DNA from: Massilia aurea
Lineage (GTDB): Bacteria > Pseudomonadota > Gammaproteobacteria > Burkholderiales > Burkholderiaceae_D
Assembly (NCBI RefSeq): GCF_014200505.1
Contig: NZ_JACHBX010000001.1
Location: forward strand, 1,116,001-1,180,000
Length of the DNA: 64,000 nt
Direction: 5' to 3'
Positions 26,723 through 35,204 of this stretch are shown here, piece after piece (the first letter of the stretch is position 1; the number at the start of each line of letters is the position of its first letter). The notes under the pieces were generated by a model, which saw nothing but the letters and a program-made list of their open reading frames with translations, searched no databases and was not told where the DNA came from. The translations under genes were made by a program, and so were the position numbers.

Positions 26723-27083
26723 ACACCGGCATCGCGCGGTTGTTGTTCAAATCGATGAAGCCGCGGATCAGGCGATACGCTTTCCAGATCCATGCCACCG
26801 GCCACACCACCCACGCGGCGGGAATGCCGATGATGGTGGCGAACAGCACCGCGCCAACGGCCATCCACACCACGTACCACCAGAACGAGCGGATCATCCA
26901 CGTGTGGTGGGTGTAGACCATCGTACCGGCCGTGTCCGGGCGTTTGACGTAGTTGACGATCACCGGCACGATCGACAGCATGCCGAGCGAAAAGAAGAAC
27001 GTCAGCGCATGGATCACATACAGGATGCGCGCCCAGTGCTTGTTGTCTTCGACGCCTCGTTCCAGAATCAGTTCTTGCGACAT
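26721..27083 (-). CDS. Small membrane protein, DUF4870-like
   Basis: A 120-residue protein with three hydrophobic segments. It opens with a polar start (SQELILERGVEDNKHWARILYVIHAL). The VIVNYVKRPDTAGT loop and HHTWMIRSFWWYVVW block resemble the DUF4870 (Tic20-like) membrane family. The start at 27083 is preferred to 27122 because GAGGAGA stands five bases before it. No function is known. It is followed on the minus strand only by the shared terminator. Confidence 0.75.
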   Translation of the reverse strand: MSQELILERGVEDNKHWARILYVIHALTFFFSLGMLSIVPVIVNYVKRPDTAGTMVYTHHTWMIRSFWWYVVWMAVGAVLFATIIGIPAAWVVWPVAWIWKAYRLIRGFIDLNNNRAMPV

Positions 27084-27158
27084 ACCGTCTCCTCGTGCGG
27101 GGACAACCCCCTTTGTTGCCATTGTAGCAGCACAATTCGCAATACTGATTCTGCCGCT

Positions 27159-27596
27159 TTATCCGATGTGCTGGCGCACCCAGGCGGAAAGGCGCACCGC
27201 ATCCATCGCGCCGGACTGGCGCGCGATTTCACGGCCGCCCTTGAACAGCGCCAGCGTCGGGATGCTGCGGATCGCAAAGCGCGCCGACAGATCCTGCGCA
27301 CGCTCGGTGTCCACTTTCAGCAGGCGTACGGCGGGCTCGAGTTGCCCGGCGGCTTGCGCATACGCAGGCGCCATCATCTTGCACGGGCCGCACCATTCGG
27401 CCCAGAAGTCCACCAGCACGGGAATATCGTTGCGACCGATGTGGCGCTCGAAGCGCGCGCTGTCGACGTCCAGCGGACGCCCCGTGAACAGGGGCTGCGT
27501 ACATTTGCCGCAAGTGGGCGCGTCCTGCAGGCGCGACTGCGGCATGCGGTTGACGGCGTCGCAGTGCGGGCAAACGATGTGGGTTGGTTCGGTCAT
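27159..27596 (-). CDS. trxC: Thioredoxin TrxC
   Basis: Cytoplasmic thioredoxin 2 of 145 residues. An N-terminal zinc ribbon (C9, C12, C29, C32: CPHC...CGKC) precedes a thioredoxin domain with active site WCGPC (C69, C72). The cis-proline is in IRSIPTLALF. Zn-dependent TrxC proteins are usually induced by oxidative stress. The start at 27596 follows a strong GGAGGAAG site; longer in-frame readings upstream are not supported. Confidence 0.95.
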   Translation of the reverse strand: MTEPTHIVCPHCDAVNRMPQSRLQDAPTCGKCTQPLFTGRPLDVDSARFERHIGRNDIPVLVDFWAEWCGPCKMMAPAYAQAAGQLEPAVRLLKVDTERAQDLSARFAIRSIPTLALFKGGREIARQSGAMDAVRLSAWVRQHIG

Positions 27597-27739
27597 GCTG
27601 GCTTCCTCCGTTCGATACGATGTTCTTATTGTAAGCGGGGCCTGGTCTGCACGTCGCCTGCACGTCGCCAGCGCTTCCATGCGCCGCCCGCCGCCTCCGC
27701 TCGCTAGAATGGTTGCAATAATATAAATGAGACGATCGT

Positions 27740-28546
27740 ATGCCTGAGCAGAATATGCTTGGCCGCCTGCTGGTCGGTTGTGCTGGCTGGAGCCTTGGGA
27801 GCAAGGACTTCGCCGCGTTTCCGGCAGAGGGAAGCCACCTCGAACGCTACGCCGCCGTGTTTCCGGCCGTGGAAATCAACTCATCCTTCTACCGGCCCCA
27901 TAAACCCGAAACCTATGTGCGCTGGGCCGCCAGCGTGCCCGAACATTTCCGTTTCGCGGTCAAGGTGCCGCGCGCGATCACGCATGACGCCCGTCTACGG
28001 GATGTCGATGCATTGCTCGACCGGTTCCAGGGCGAAGCCGGCATGCTGGGCGACAAGCTGGGCTGCCTGCTGGTCCAGCTGCCGCCGCGCTTCGGTTTCG
28101 ATGACGTGCTGGCGCATGCATTCTTTGGGCAGGTGCGTGAACGTTTCGGCTGCAGCATTGCGTTCGAAGCGCGTCACGCCAGCTGGTTTTCTGAGTCTGC
28201 CACGGCGACGCTGCGCGAGTGCGGCATAGTGCGCGTCATCGCGGATCCTGCCGCCGGCCAGCCCGGGGAGCACCAGCCGACGAGCGATACCCACGTCTAC
28301 GTGCGCCTGCATGGCGCGCCGCGCATCTATTATTCGGCGTATCCGGGCGACGAGATCGCCCGCTGGCGCAGCCGCATCGATCGCGAGGTCACAGCGGGCC
28401 GCACGGTATGGTGCATCTTCGACAATACAGCCGAGGGCGCGGCCGTGCCCAATGCGCTCGAACTGATGAGGCATGAAGTTGCTCCATTGGGCGATCTGGG
28501 CGGGGTAGAATCAGCGAGTCCAAACGTCACCGCGCCATCCGAGTGA
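27740..28546 (+). CDS. DUF72 family protein (YecE-like)
   Basis: A 268-residue TIM-barrel-like DUF72 protein. Family marks are VGCAGWS near the start, EINSSFYRPHKPETYVRWA, FAVKVPRAITHDARL, LLVQLPPRF, AFEARHASWF, YVRLHG and CIFDNTAEGAA. The molecular function of DUF72 proteins is not established. It overlaps the next gene by four bases (GTGA), so the two are probably co-translated. It is divergent from trxC. Confidence 0.88.
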   Translation: MPEQNMLGRLLVGCAGWSLGSKDFAAFPAEGSHLERYAAVFPAVEINSSFYRPHKPETYVRWAASVPEHFRFAVKVPRAITHDARLRDVDALLDRFQGEAGMLGDKLGCLLVQLPPRFGFDDVLAHAFFGQVRERFGCSIAFEARHASWFSESATATLRECGIVRVIADPAAGQPGEHQPTSDTHVYVRLHGAPRIYYSAYPGDEIARWRSRIDREVTAGRTVWCIFDNTAEGAAVPNALELMRHEVAPLGDLGGVESASPNVTAPSE

Positions 28547-28992
28547 ACTCATTCACCGCCGTCCCGTCAGAGCCGGACCCGACTGCAGGTCCGCAGCCCG
28601 CCGCCGTGCCCCTGCGCGTCGAGTGCCCGCCGGGCGCCTGCGTCTGCGATCGGGCGCGCGTGCTGGCCGATCCGCAGCTGGACCAGCGCCCATTGACGAT
28701 CACGCGCCAGCAAGAACTCAAGCTGATCGAGCGGATCGAGCGCGTCGACAGTCTCGCCGACCTGCAGCACGTGCAGGGACTGATTCACAAGAACATCGGC
28801 GCAACGCTGCACATCGCGCCGGGGCCAAACGAGGTACGCAGCGTGCGCGGCATCGTGATCGTGCTCGATGACCGGCCCGGTCTGTGCAAGAAGGTGCGGC
28901 AATCGGTGCCGGCAGCGGTGCGACGCTGCTTGACCATGCGGCCCGAGATCGCCTGGGCGATTCTCGACGCGCACGATCTGTTTGGCAGTTGA
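28543..28992 (+). CDS. Conserved hypothetical protein with N-terminal Cys motif
   Basis: A 149-residue soluble protein starting with GTG in a GTGA overlap with the DUF72 gene. The N-terminus contains CPPGACVCDR, a cysteine-rich motif that could bind metal. A helical part follows (QELKLIERIERVDSLADLQHVQGLI), then the conserved-looking HIAPGPNEVRSVRGIVIVLDDRPGLCKKVR. I do not recognise a named family. Coupling to DUF72 and normal codon use argue for a real gene. Confidence 0.65.
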   Translation: MNSFTAVPSEPDPTAGPQPAAVPLRVECPPGACVCDRARVLADPQLDQRPLTITRQQELKLIERIERVDSLADLQHVQGLIHKNIGATLHIAPGPNEVRSVRGIVIVLDDRPGLCKKVRQSVPAAVRRCLTMRPEIAWAILDAHDLFGS

Positions 28993-29030
28993 TGGCCGAG
29001 CGCAGCGACACATTACGAAAGAGAGATGAG

Positions 29031-29606
29031 ATGTTCAACGAATGCACATGGCTTCACACGCCACCCGAATGTCAGATCGACCAGGACACGTTAAAAGTCA
29101 TCACCAGCCAGAACACGGACTTCTGGCGCATTACCCAATACGATTTCATTCATGATAACGGCCACTTCTTTGGCAGGCCCGTCGATCACGCGTTCACTGC
29201 CCAACTGCATGTGCGCGCGGACTTTCAGGCCTTGTATGACCAGGCCGGCTTGATGGTGAGAATCGACGAGACCCGCTGGATCAAGATCGGTGTGGAGTAC
29301 TCGGACGCTCAGCTGATGCTCAGCACCGTGTTGACCGATGAAAAGTCCGACTGGGCCGTGATGCCGGCACCGCCCATCAGCGACGGCTTCTGGATCCGCG
29401 TGACCGTTGGTTCTGGCACTGTCAGGGCGCAGTATTCGGTGGATGGCGTCGTATGGCCAATGCTACGCCTGGCACCGTTTCCCGTCGCGGATCGTTACCT
29501 TGTCGGCCCTATGTGCTGCACGCCACAACGTGGCGGGCTGGAGGTAGTGTTCAGCAAGTTCTCGGTACAACCGGCACTGCAGAAGGATTTGCACGATTTG
29601 TCGTAA
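29031..29606 (+). CDS. DUF1349 domain protein
   Basis: A 191-residue protein of the DUF1349 family, which has a concanavalin-like beta-sandwich fold. Visible blocks are FWRITQYDFIHDNGHFF, DQAGLMVRIDETRWIKIGVEY and FWIRVTVGSGTVRAQYSVDG. Members are thought to bind carbohydrates or act on small glycans, without firm evidence. The start at 29031 has a GAGAG site; an in-frame ATG at 28992 overlapping the previous stop (TGATG) would add 13 residues. Base composition is slightly lower in GC than its upstream neighbours. Confidence 0.8.
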   Translation: MFNECTWLHTPPECQIDQDTLKVITSQNTDFWRITQYDFIHDNGHFFGRPVDHAFTAQLHVRADFQALYDQAGLMVRIDETRWIKIGVEYSDAQLMLSTVLTDEKSDWAVMPAPPISDGFWIRVTVGSGTVRAQYSVDGVVWPMLRLAPFPVADRYLVGPMCCTPQRGGLEVVFSKFSVQPALQKDLHDLS

Positions 29607-29844
29607 GCGCGAGGCCGTGGCAAAGCCGGGGTCAGGCGGCATCTGCCCCTGCTTTTCTTTTCAACCACCGTGACAGTCTGCGAGTTTTCGTCAATAGCTG
29701 GCTGATATAGTGAGTCGAGTGTCAGATTCGGCCATGCATTGGATTTATCTGCTTGAATGCCGATGACCGACAACGTATGAACTGTCCCGGTCCAACAGGC
29801 GCTCCATTGATTTCTCATCAAATAAAACGAAAAATGCCAACTCG

Positions 29845-30162
29845 ATGAACATGTCTACTGCAGTCATTCGCTGTTTGAGGAAGTACGCGGATTTTAGTGG
29901 TACCGCGGTCAGGTCCGAGTTCTGGTGGTTTTACCTGTTCAACGTACTTGTCACGGTTCTACTGTACTTCTCGCCTGACGTCATCAATTTCATCGGGCTC
30001 GCAGCACTGCTTGTTCCATCCCTGTCCAGTGCCTCGCGTCGGCTACATGACACCGGTAGAAGTGGCTGGTGGCAGCTTCTCATTCTCGTTCCCTTCATCG
30101 GCTCGCTTGTGCTGATCGTGTTTCTGGTCCAAAAGAGCAAATTCGCCAGTATCGATGCATAA
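29845..30162 (+). CDS. DUF805 membrane protein
   Basis: A 105-residue membrane protein of the DUF805 family. The family marks are FSGTAVRSEFWWFYLFN at the start, then hydrophobic helices and RRLHDTGRSGWWQLLILVP. Function is unknown. ATG codons at 29845 and 29851 are both possible starts. The 238-base gap before it is comparatively AT-rich; I see only an imperfect GGGG/CCCC hairpin at 29629-29650 that may end the DUF1349 transcript. Confidence 0.85.
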   Translation: MNMSTAVIRCLRKYADFSGTAVRSEFWWFYLFNVLVTVLLYFSPDVINFIGLAALLVPSLSSASRRLHDTGRSGWWQLLILVPFIGSLVLIVFLVQKSKFASIDA

Positions 30163-30187
30163 AAAAAACCGGCATCGGCCGGCTTTT
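30163..30187. terminator. Bidirectional terminator between DUF805 and the lipoprotein gene
   Basis: A short CCGGC/GCCGG stem (30069-type core at 30169-30173 and 30178-30182) is flanked by six As and four Ts. It lies directly after the DUF805 stop and before the convergent gene's stop at 30196. Confidence 0.7.
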
Positions 30188-30195
30188 ATTCTGCA

Positions 30196-30642
30196 TTACC
30201 TGCGGTACGGAAAACGCGACCCGATATGCCCGCCCCAGCCACGACCGCGGTGGCCGCCCCAGCTGCTGCGGCCAAAGTCGAAGCCCAGTCCGATCGAGAT
30301 CGGCGGATACCAGTAGTTCGGCTGCTCGACATACACCGGCTGCGGCACATACACCGGCTGCTGCTGGATGTACACGGGCTGCTGCTGGACATACACCGGC
30401 TGCTGCGGTTGGTAGTACGGCGTCGAATAGGTGGTGGCAGGCACAGGCGTCGAGGTGACGGTGCTGCCGCCCGACGATGCAACACGCGCACCGGTACCGA
30501 TTGGCACGGGCGTCACGGACACGACACGCCACTGGCTCGGATCTGCCGGTTGTGCGTAGCCTTGATTGTTGTAGTAGGGGCCTGGCGCGGCGCAACCGGC
30601 CAGCGCGCCCAGAGACACGATAATGATGGCAAGATTTTTCAT
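30196..30642 (-). CDS. Repeat-containing lipoprotein, unknown function
   Basis: A 148-residue putative lipoprotein with signal MKNLAIIIVSLGALAGC. The middle holds tandem copies of a PVYVQQQ/PVYIQQQ heptad-like repeat, rich in Tyr, Val, Gln and Pro. The C-terminus is Gly/Trp/Arg-rich (GGHRGRGWGGHIGS). An AGGAGG site precedes the start at 30642; the in-frame start at 30660 is less likely. No family is recognised. The tyrosine-glutamine repeats suggest a surface-exposed, extended or adhesive segment, which is inference. Confidence 0.75.
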   Translation of the reverse strand: MKNLAIIIVSLGALAGCAAPGPYYNNQGYAQPADPSQWRVVSVTPVPIGTGARVASSGGSTVTSTPVPATTYSTPYYQPQQPVYVQQQPVYIQQQPVYVPQPVYVEQPNYWYPPISIGLGFDFGRSSWGGHRGRGWGGHIGSRFPYRR

Positions 30643-30749
30643 GGCGCTCCTCCTGATCAAGCCATCATACGAGCTTGCGGCCGAGGCGGCGCACGGTTTT
30701 ACACGCTGTTACAGCGGGCAAACAACCGGTACACATGCGTGGCCGCTCA

Positions 30750-31604
30750 TCAAGCCAGAATCGTCAGCAACCCGTCCAGGCCGGAAAAATTGAGCGCCAC
30801 ATCGGCCTGCGCGCGTACGACCGGCTTGGCGCGAAACGCCACCGACAGCCCGGCAATGCCCATCATGCGCAGGTCGTTGGCGCCGTCGCCCATCACGACC
30901 GCCTGCGACGGCGAGATGCCCAGTTCAGTGCACACGCGCTCGACGGTGCGTTTCTTTTCTTCCGCATCGACAATCCCGCCGACGACGCGGCCGGTCAGCT
31001 TGCCATCCGCGATCTCGAGCACGTTCGCGTGCGTGTAGTCGAGCCCCAGGCGCGCGCCGAGGCGCTCGGTGAAGAACGTGAACCCGCCCGACACCAGCAG
31101 CGTCTTGATGCCAGCCGCCTGCACGGCCTTTAGCATCGCCTCGCCTCCCGGCGAAATGCGCAGGCGCTCGTCATATACCTGTTGCAGCGCGCCCGCGTCC
31201 AGCCCCGCCAGCAAGGCGACGCGGCGCCTGAGGCTTTCCGAGAAATCGAGCTCGCCGCGCATTGCCGCCTCGGTGATCTCGGACACCTGTGGCTTGAGGC
31301 CCTGCATGTCAGCGATTTCGTCGATGCACTCGATCGTGATCAGCGTCGAATCCATGTCCATCGCCACCAGACGCACATCGGCCAGCGAGCGGCCTGCCGC
31401 GATGAAGGTGGCGTCCACGCCAGCCTCGAACGCAGCAGCATCGACACGCTCTTTCAGGTCGGCGTCGAACGTCACGCCTTCACAACGCAGCACATGCGCG
31501 CCCACGTCCGTGGTGCGCTGCGGACTGGCCAGTTGCGCCAGGCGCGCCAGTGTGGCGGGATCGGCCTGCGGGCCTTGCAGCACCAGATTCATCGTCGTGT
31601 TCAT
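30750..31604 (-). CDS. serB: Phosphoserine phosphatase SerB
   Basis: Last step of serine synthesis: hydrolysis of phosphoserine. The 284-residue HAD enzyme has an N-terminal ACT-like region. Its nucleophile motif is MDMDSTLI (D83, with D85), motif II is LLVSGGFTFF, and the closing metal motif is MGDGANDLRM. CIDEIADMQGLK is typical of SerB. It overlaps the mfd stop by four bases (ATGA), so it is read through from mfd and probably translationally coupled. Confidence 0.95.
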   Translation of the reverse strand: MNTTMNLVLQGPQADPATLARLAQLASPQRTTDVGAHVLRCEGVTFDADLKERVDAAAFEAGVDATFIAAGRSLADVRLVAMDMDSTLITIECIDEIADMQGLKPQVSEITEAAMRGELDFSESLRRRVALLAGLDAGALQQVYDERLRISPGGEAMLKAVQAAGIKTLLVSGGFTFFTERLGARLGLDYTHANVLEIADGKLTGRVVGGIVDAEEKKRTVERVCTELGISPSQAVVMGDGANDLRMMGIAGLSVAFRAKPVVRAQADVALNFSGLDGLLTILA

Positions 31605-34600
31605 GCGAGTAGTTGTTTGATGGTCTGTTTGATCTGGTTCACGCGTGCCGACAGGTCGGGCATGCTGGCCGTGATGCGCAGCTTGTCCTGGCCGGCCAGC
31701 TTGACGTGGCGGTTCTTCTGGATCAGCGTGATGATCCTGATTGGATCGATCGGCGGCTTTTCCATGAACTGCAGACTGGCCGCTTCGCCATGGGCGTCGA
31801 TCTTGACGATGCCCACGGCCTTCGCGGCGATGCGCAACCGGTGCGTCTCGACCAGCGCCTTCACGGGCTCGGGCAGATTGCCGAAGCGGTCGATCAGTTC
31901 CTCCTGCATGCTGTCGATACGGTCCGAGCTTTCGCAGTTTGCCAGGCGCTTGTAGATCGACAGGCGCTCATGTACGTCGCCGCAGTAGTCGGCCGGGAGC
32001 AGGGCGGGCACGTGCAGATTGATCTCGGTGGTCGACGACAGCGGCGCGGCCAGGTCGGGTTCCTTGCCGGCCTTGAGCGAGCGTACCGCTTCGTTGAGCA
32101 TGTCCGAGTACAGCTGGAAGCCGATCTCCAGCATCTCGCCGGACTGGTTCTCGCCCAGGACCTCGCCCGCGCCCCGGATTTCCAGGTCGTGCATCGCCAG
32201 GTAGAAGCCGCTGCCCAGTTCTTCCATCTGCTGGATGGCGTCCAGGCGGCGCTGCGACTGCTTGGTCAGGTTCTGCACGTCGCTCACCAGCAGGTACGCA
32301 TATGCCTGGTGGTGCGAGCGGCCCACGCGTCCGCGCAGCTGGTGCAGCTGCGCCAGGCCGAACTTGTCGGCGCGGTGCATGATGATCGTGTTCGCAGTCG
32401 GCACGTCGATGCCGGTCTCGATGATGGTCGTGCACAGCAGGATATTGAAGCGCTGCGCCACGAAGTCGCGCATGACTTTTTCCAGGTCGCGCTCGTGCAT
32501 CTGGCCGTGTGCCACGCCGATGCGGGCTTCCGGCAGCAGCTCCTGCAGCATCGCGCGGCGGTTCTCGATGGTGTCGACTTCGTTGTGCAGGAAGTAGATC
32601 TGGCCGCCGCGCTTGAGTTCACGCAGGCAGGCCTCGCGGATGATCGAGCCGTCTTCGCTGCGTACGAAAGTTTTGATCGCCAGGCGCTTTTGCGGTGCGG
32701 TGGCGATGATCGAAAAGTCGCGCAGGCCTTCCAGCGCCATGCCCAGCGTGCGCGGGATCGGCGTGGCAGTGAGCGTGAGCACATCGACTTCGGCGCGCAG
32801 CGATTTCAACGCTTCCTTCTGGCGCACGCCGAAGCGGTGCTCTTCGTCGATGATGACCAGGCCCAGGCGCGTGAACTTCACGTCGGGCGAGAGCAGCTTG
32901 TGGGTGCCGATCACGATGTCGAGCGTGCCGTCGGCCATGCCTTTGATCGCGTTGTTGATCTCCTTGCCGGTGCGGAAGCGCGACAGCTCGGCGATCTTCA
33001 CGGGCCAGTCGGCGAAGCGGTCGGCGAAGGTCTGCGCATGCTGCTCGGCCAGCAGCGTCGTCGGCGCCAGGATGGCGACCTGTTTGCCACCCATGACGGC
33101 GATGAACGCCGCGCGCAGCGCGACCTCGGTCTTGCCGAAGCCGACGTCGCCGCACACCAGGCGGTCCATCGGGCGGCCCGACGTCATATCCTTGATGACG
33201 TTGTGGATCGCCTCGGCCTGGTCGGGCGTCTCTTCAAAGCCAAAGCTCTGCGAGAAGTTTTCGTAGTCGACATTCGAATATTCGAACGCGTGGCCCTGGC
33301 GCAGGGCGCGCCGCGCGTACAGGTTCAGGAGCTCGGCAGCCGTATCGCGCACCTGCTCGGCGGCCTTGCGCTTGGCTTTTTCCCACTGGCCCGAGCCGAG
33401 CGAGTGCAGCGGCGCGTCTTCGGCCGCCGTGCCCGAGTAGCGCGCGATCACGTGCAGCTGCGAGACCGGCACGTACAGCTTCGTGTCTTTCGCGTATTCC
33501 AGATGCAGGAACTCGGTCTCGCCTTCGCCCAGGTCCATGCTGGTCAGGCCCATGTAGCGCCCGATGCCATGGTTGATGTGCACGACCGGGTCGCCGATCT
33601 TGAGCTCGGACAGGTCGCGCACCATCGACTCGACCTGGCTCGTCGCTTCCTGCTTCTTCTTGCCGGCGCGCCGGCCCGAACCGGCATACAGCTCGGTCTC
33701 GGTGATGAAGACCAGGTGGCCGGCGCCCGCATCGAGCAGCTCGAAGCCGGCCTGCAGCGGCGCCACGCCCAGCGCCAGCCGGGCGTCGCTGGCGCGGAAG
33801 CCCTCGAAGCCTTCGACCGGCGTCAGGTCGAGCCGGTATTCGCTGAAGTATTGCTGCAGCGTTTCGCGCCGGCCGGCCGAATCGGCGCAGATCATCACGC
33901 GCGTGTCGCTGCGCTCGAGGTAGGTGCGCAGGCTGGCCAGCGGATCGTCCAGGCGGCGGTTGACGGCAACATCAGGAATCGGCGCCGACAGTTCAGACGC
34001 AGGTGCGAGCGGGTCGCGCGCGATATTCCAGCGGCCGTGCGGCTTGATGCAGGTGAAGAACTGCTCGGCGCTCAGGAACAGTTCGGTTGGTTCCAGGATC
34101 GGGCGCTCACGGTCGCTTTTCAGGAAGCGGTAGCGCGACTCGGTGTCCATCCAGAAGCGGTTGATGGCGCCCTCGATATCGCCAACGAGCGCCAGCGACG
34201 CGCCGTCGGGCAGGTAATCCAGCAGCGTCGAGGTCGAGTCGAAGAACAGCGGCAGGTAGTATTCGATACCGGCTGCGGCGATGCCGTTGCCGATGTCGCG
34301 GTAAATCGGCGAGCGTGACGGGTCGCCCTCGAAGCGTTCGCGCCAGCGGCCGCGAAAGCCTGTTCTTGCCGCTTCGTCCATCGGGAATTCGCGGCCCGGC
34401 AGCAGGCGCACTTCGCGCACCGGGTACAGCGAGCGCTGGGTGTCGGCATCGAACGTGCGGATTGATTCGATCTCGTCGCCAAACAGGTCAAGGCGGTAGG
34501 GCAGGGCAGAGCCCATCGGGAACAGGTCGATCAGGCCGCCGCGCACCGAGTACTCGCCCGGCGACATCACCTGCGACACGTTCGTGTAGCCGGCCAGTGT

Positions 34601-35047
34601 GAGCTGCGCCTTCAGGCGCACTTCGTCGAGGCGCTCGCCTTGGCGGAAGAAGAACGTGTAGGCCGCCAGGAACGACGGCGGCGCCAGGCGCACCAGCGCC
34701 GTGGTCGCCGGCACCATCAGCACATCGCACTGGCCGTTGCGGATCTCGTGCAGCGTGGCCAGGCGTTCGGACACCAAATCCTGGTGCGGCGAGAACGCAT
34801 CGTATGGCAGCGTTTCCCAATCCGGCAACAGGTGGCAGGCCAGCTTGCCATCGGCGAACCACGGGATTTCATCGAGCAGCCGCTGGCCGTCGCTGGCATT
34901 GGCCACGACGACGGTGAGCATCTGGCCCTGGGCCTTGAGAGCAAGGGCGGCAACCGCCAGCGCATAGGCGTCGGACGAACCGTGGAGGAGCGGCAGGACG
35001 AAACGATGGCCTGCTTTGGGGAGGTGTTTCTCGAGGTCGAAAGGCAT
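31601..35047 (-). CDS. mfd: Transcription-repair coupling factor Mfd
   Basis: DNA translocase that removes stalled RNA polymerase and recruits UvrA; 1148 residues, as expected. The N-terminal UvrB-homology modules include FSPHQDLVSERL and YSVRGGLIDLFP. The RNA-polymerase-interacting domain contains GDPVVHINHGIGRYMGL. The RecG-like translocase motor has Walker A GDVGFGKTEVA, IIDEEHRFGVRQKE and GRVGRSHHQAYAYLL. A C-terminal TRCF domain ends the protein. The start MPFDLEKHLPK at 35047 is chosen over 35161, because the extra residues are unlike the family. Confidence 0.96.
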   Translation of the reverse strand: MPFDLEKHLPKAGHRFVLPLLHGSSDAYALAVAALALKAQGQMLTVVVANASDGQRLLDEIPWFADGKLACHLLPDWETLPYDAFSPHQDLVSERLATLHEIRNGQCDVLMVPATTALVRLAPPSFLAAYTFFFRQGERLDEVRLKAQLTLAGYTNVSQVMSPGEYSVRGGLIDLFPMGSALPYRLDLFGDEIESIRTFDADTQRSLYPVREVRLLPGREFPMDEAARTGFRGRWRERFEGDPSRSPIYRDIGNGIAAAGIEYYLPLFFDSTSTLLDYLPDGASLALVGDIEGAINRFWMDTESRYRFLKSDRERPILEPTELFLSAEQFFTCIKPHGRWNIARDPLAPASELSAPIPDVAVNRRLDDPLASLRTYLERSDTRVMICADSAGRRETLQQYFSEYRLDLTPVEGFEGFRASDARLALGVAPLQAGFELLDAGAGHLVFITETELYAGSGRRAGKKKQEATSQVESMVRDLSELKIGDPVVHINHGIGRYMGLTSMDLGEGETEFLHLEYAKDTKLYVPVSQLHVIARYSGTAAEDAPLHSLGSGQWEKAKRKAAEQVRDTAAELLNLYARRALRQGHAFEYSNVDYENFSQSFGFEETPDQAEAIHNVIKDMTSGRPMDRLVCGDVGFGKTEVALRAAFIAVMGGKQVAILAPTTLLAEQHAQTFADRFADWPVKIAELSRFRTGKEINNAIKGMADGTLDIVIGTHKLLSPDVKFTRLGLVIIDEEHRFGVRQKEALKSLRAEVDVLTLTATPIPRTLGMALEGLRDFSIIATAPQKRLAIKTFVRSEDGSIIREACLRELKRGGQIYFLHNEVDTIENRRAMLQELLPEARIGVAHGQMHERDLEKVMRDFVAQRFNILLCTTIIETGIDVPTANTIIMHRADKFGLAQLHQLRGRVGRSHHQAYAYLLVSDVQNLTKQSQRRLDAIQQMEELGSGFYLAMHDLEIRGAGEVLGENQSGEMLEIGFQLYSDMLNEAVRSLKAGKEPDLAAPLSSTTEINLHVPALLPADYCGDVHERLSIYKRLANCESSDRIDSMQEELIDRFGNLPEPVKALVETHRLRIAAKAVGIVKIDAHGEAASLQFMEKPPIDPIRIITLIQKNRHVKLAGQDKLRITASMPDLSARVNQIKQTIKQLLA

Positions 35048-35204
35048 GCCGCGTGCTTGAAATATCCGTGAAAAAGGCGCTGGAAAGTGGTGGCCAATTA
35101 TAGTCGAACGCGTGCCTGCTCGCCGCGCAGCGTGGAGAGCGGCAGCTTGTCGAGACGCCAAATCACGGGCATGATTGCGCTAACATAAACACCACGGAGA
35201 TACG

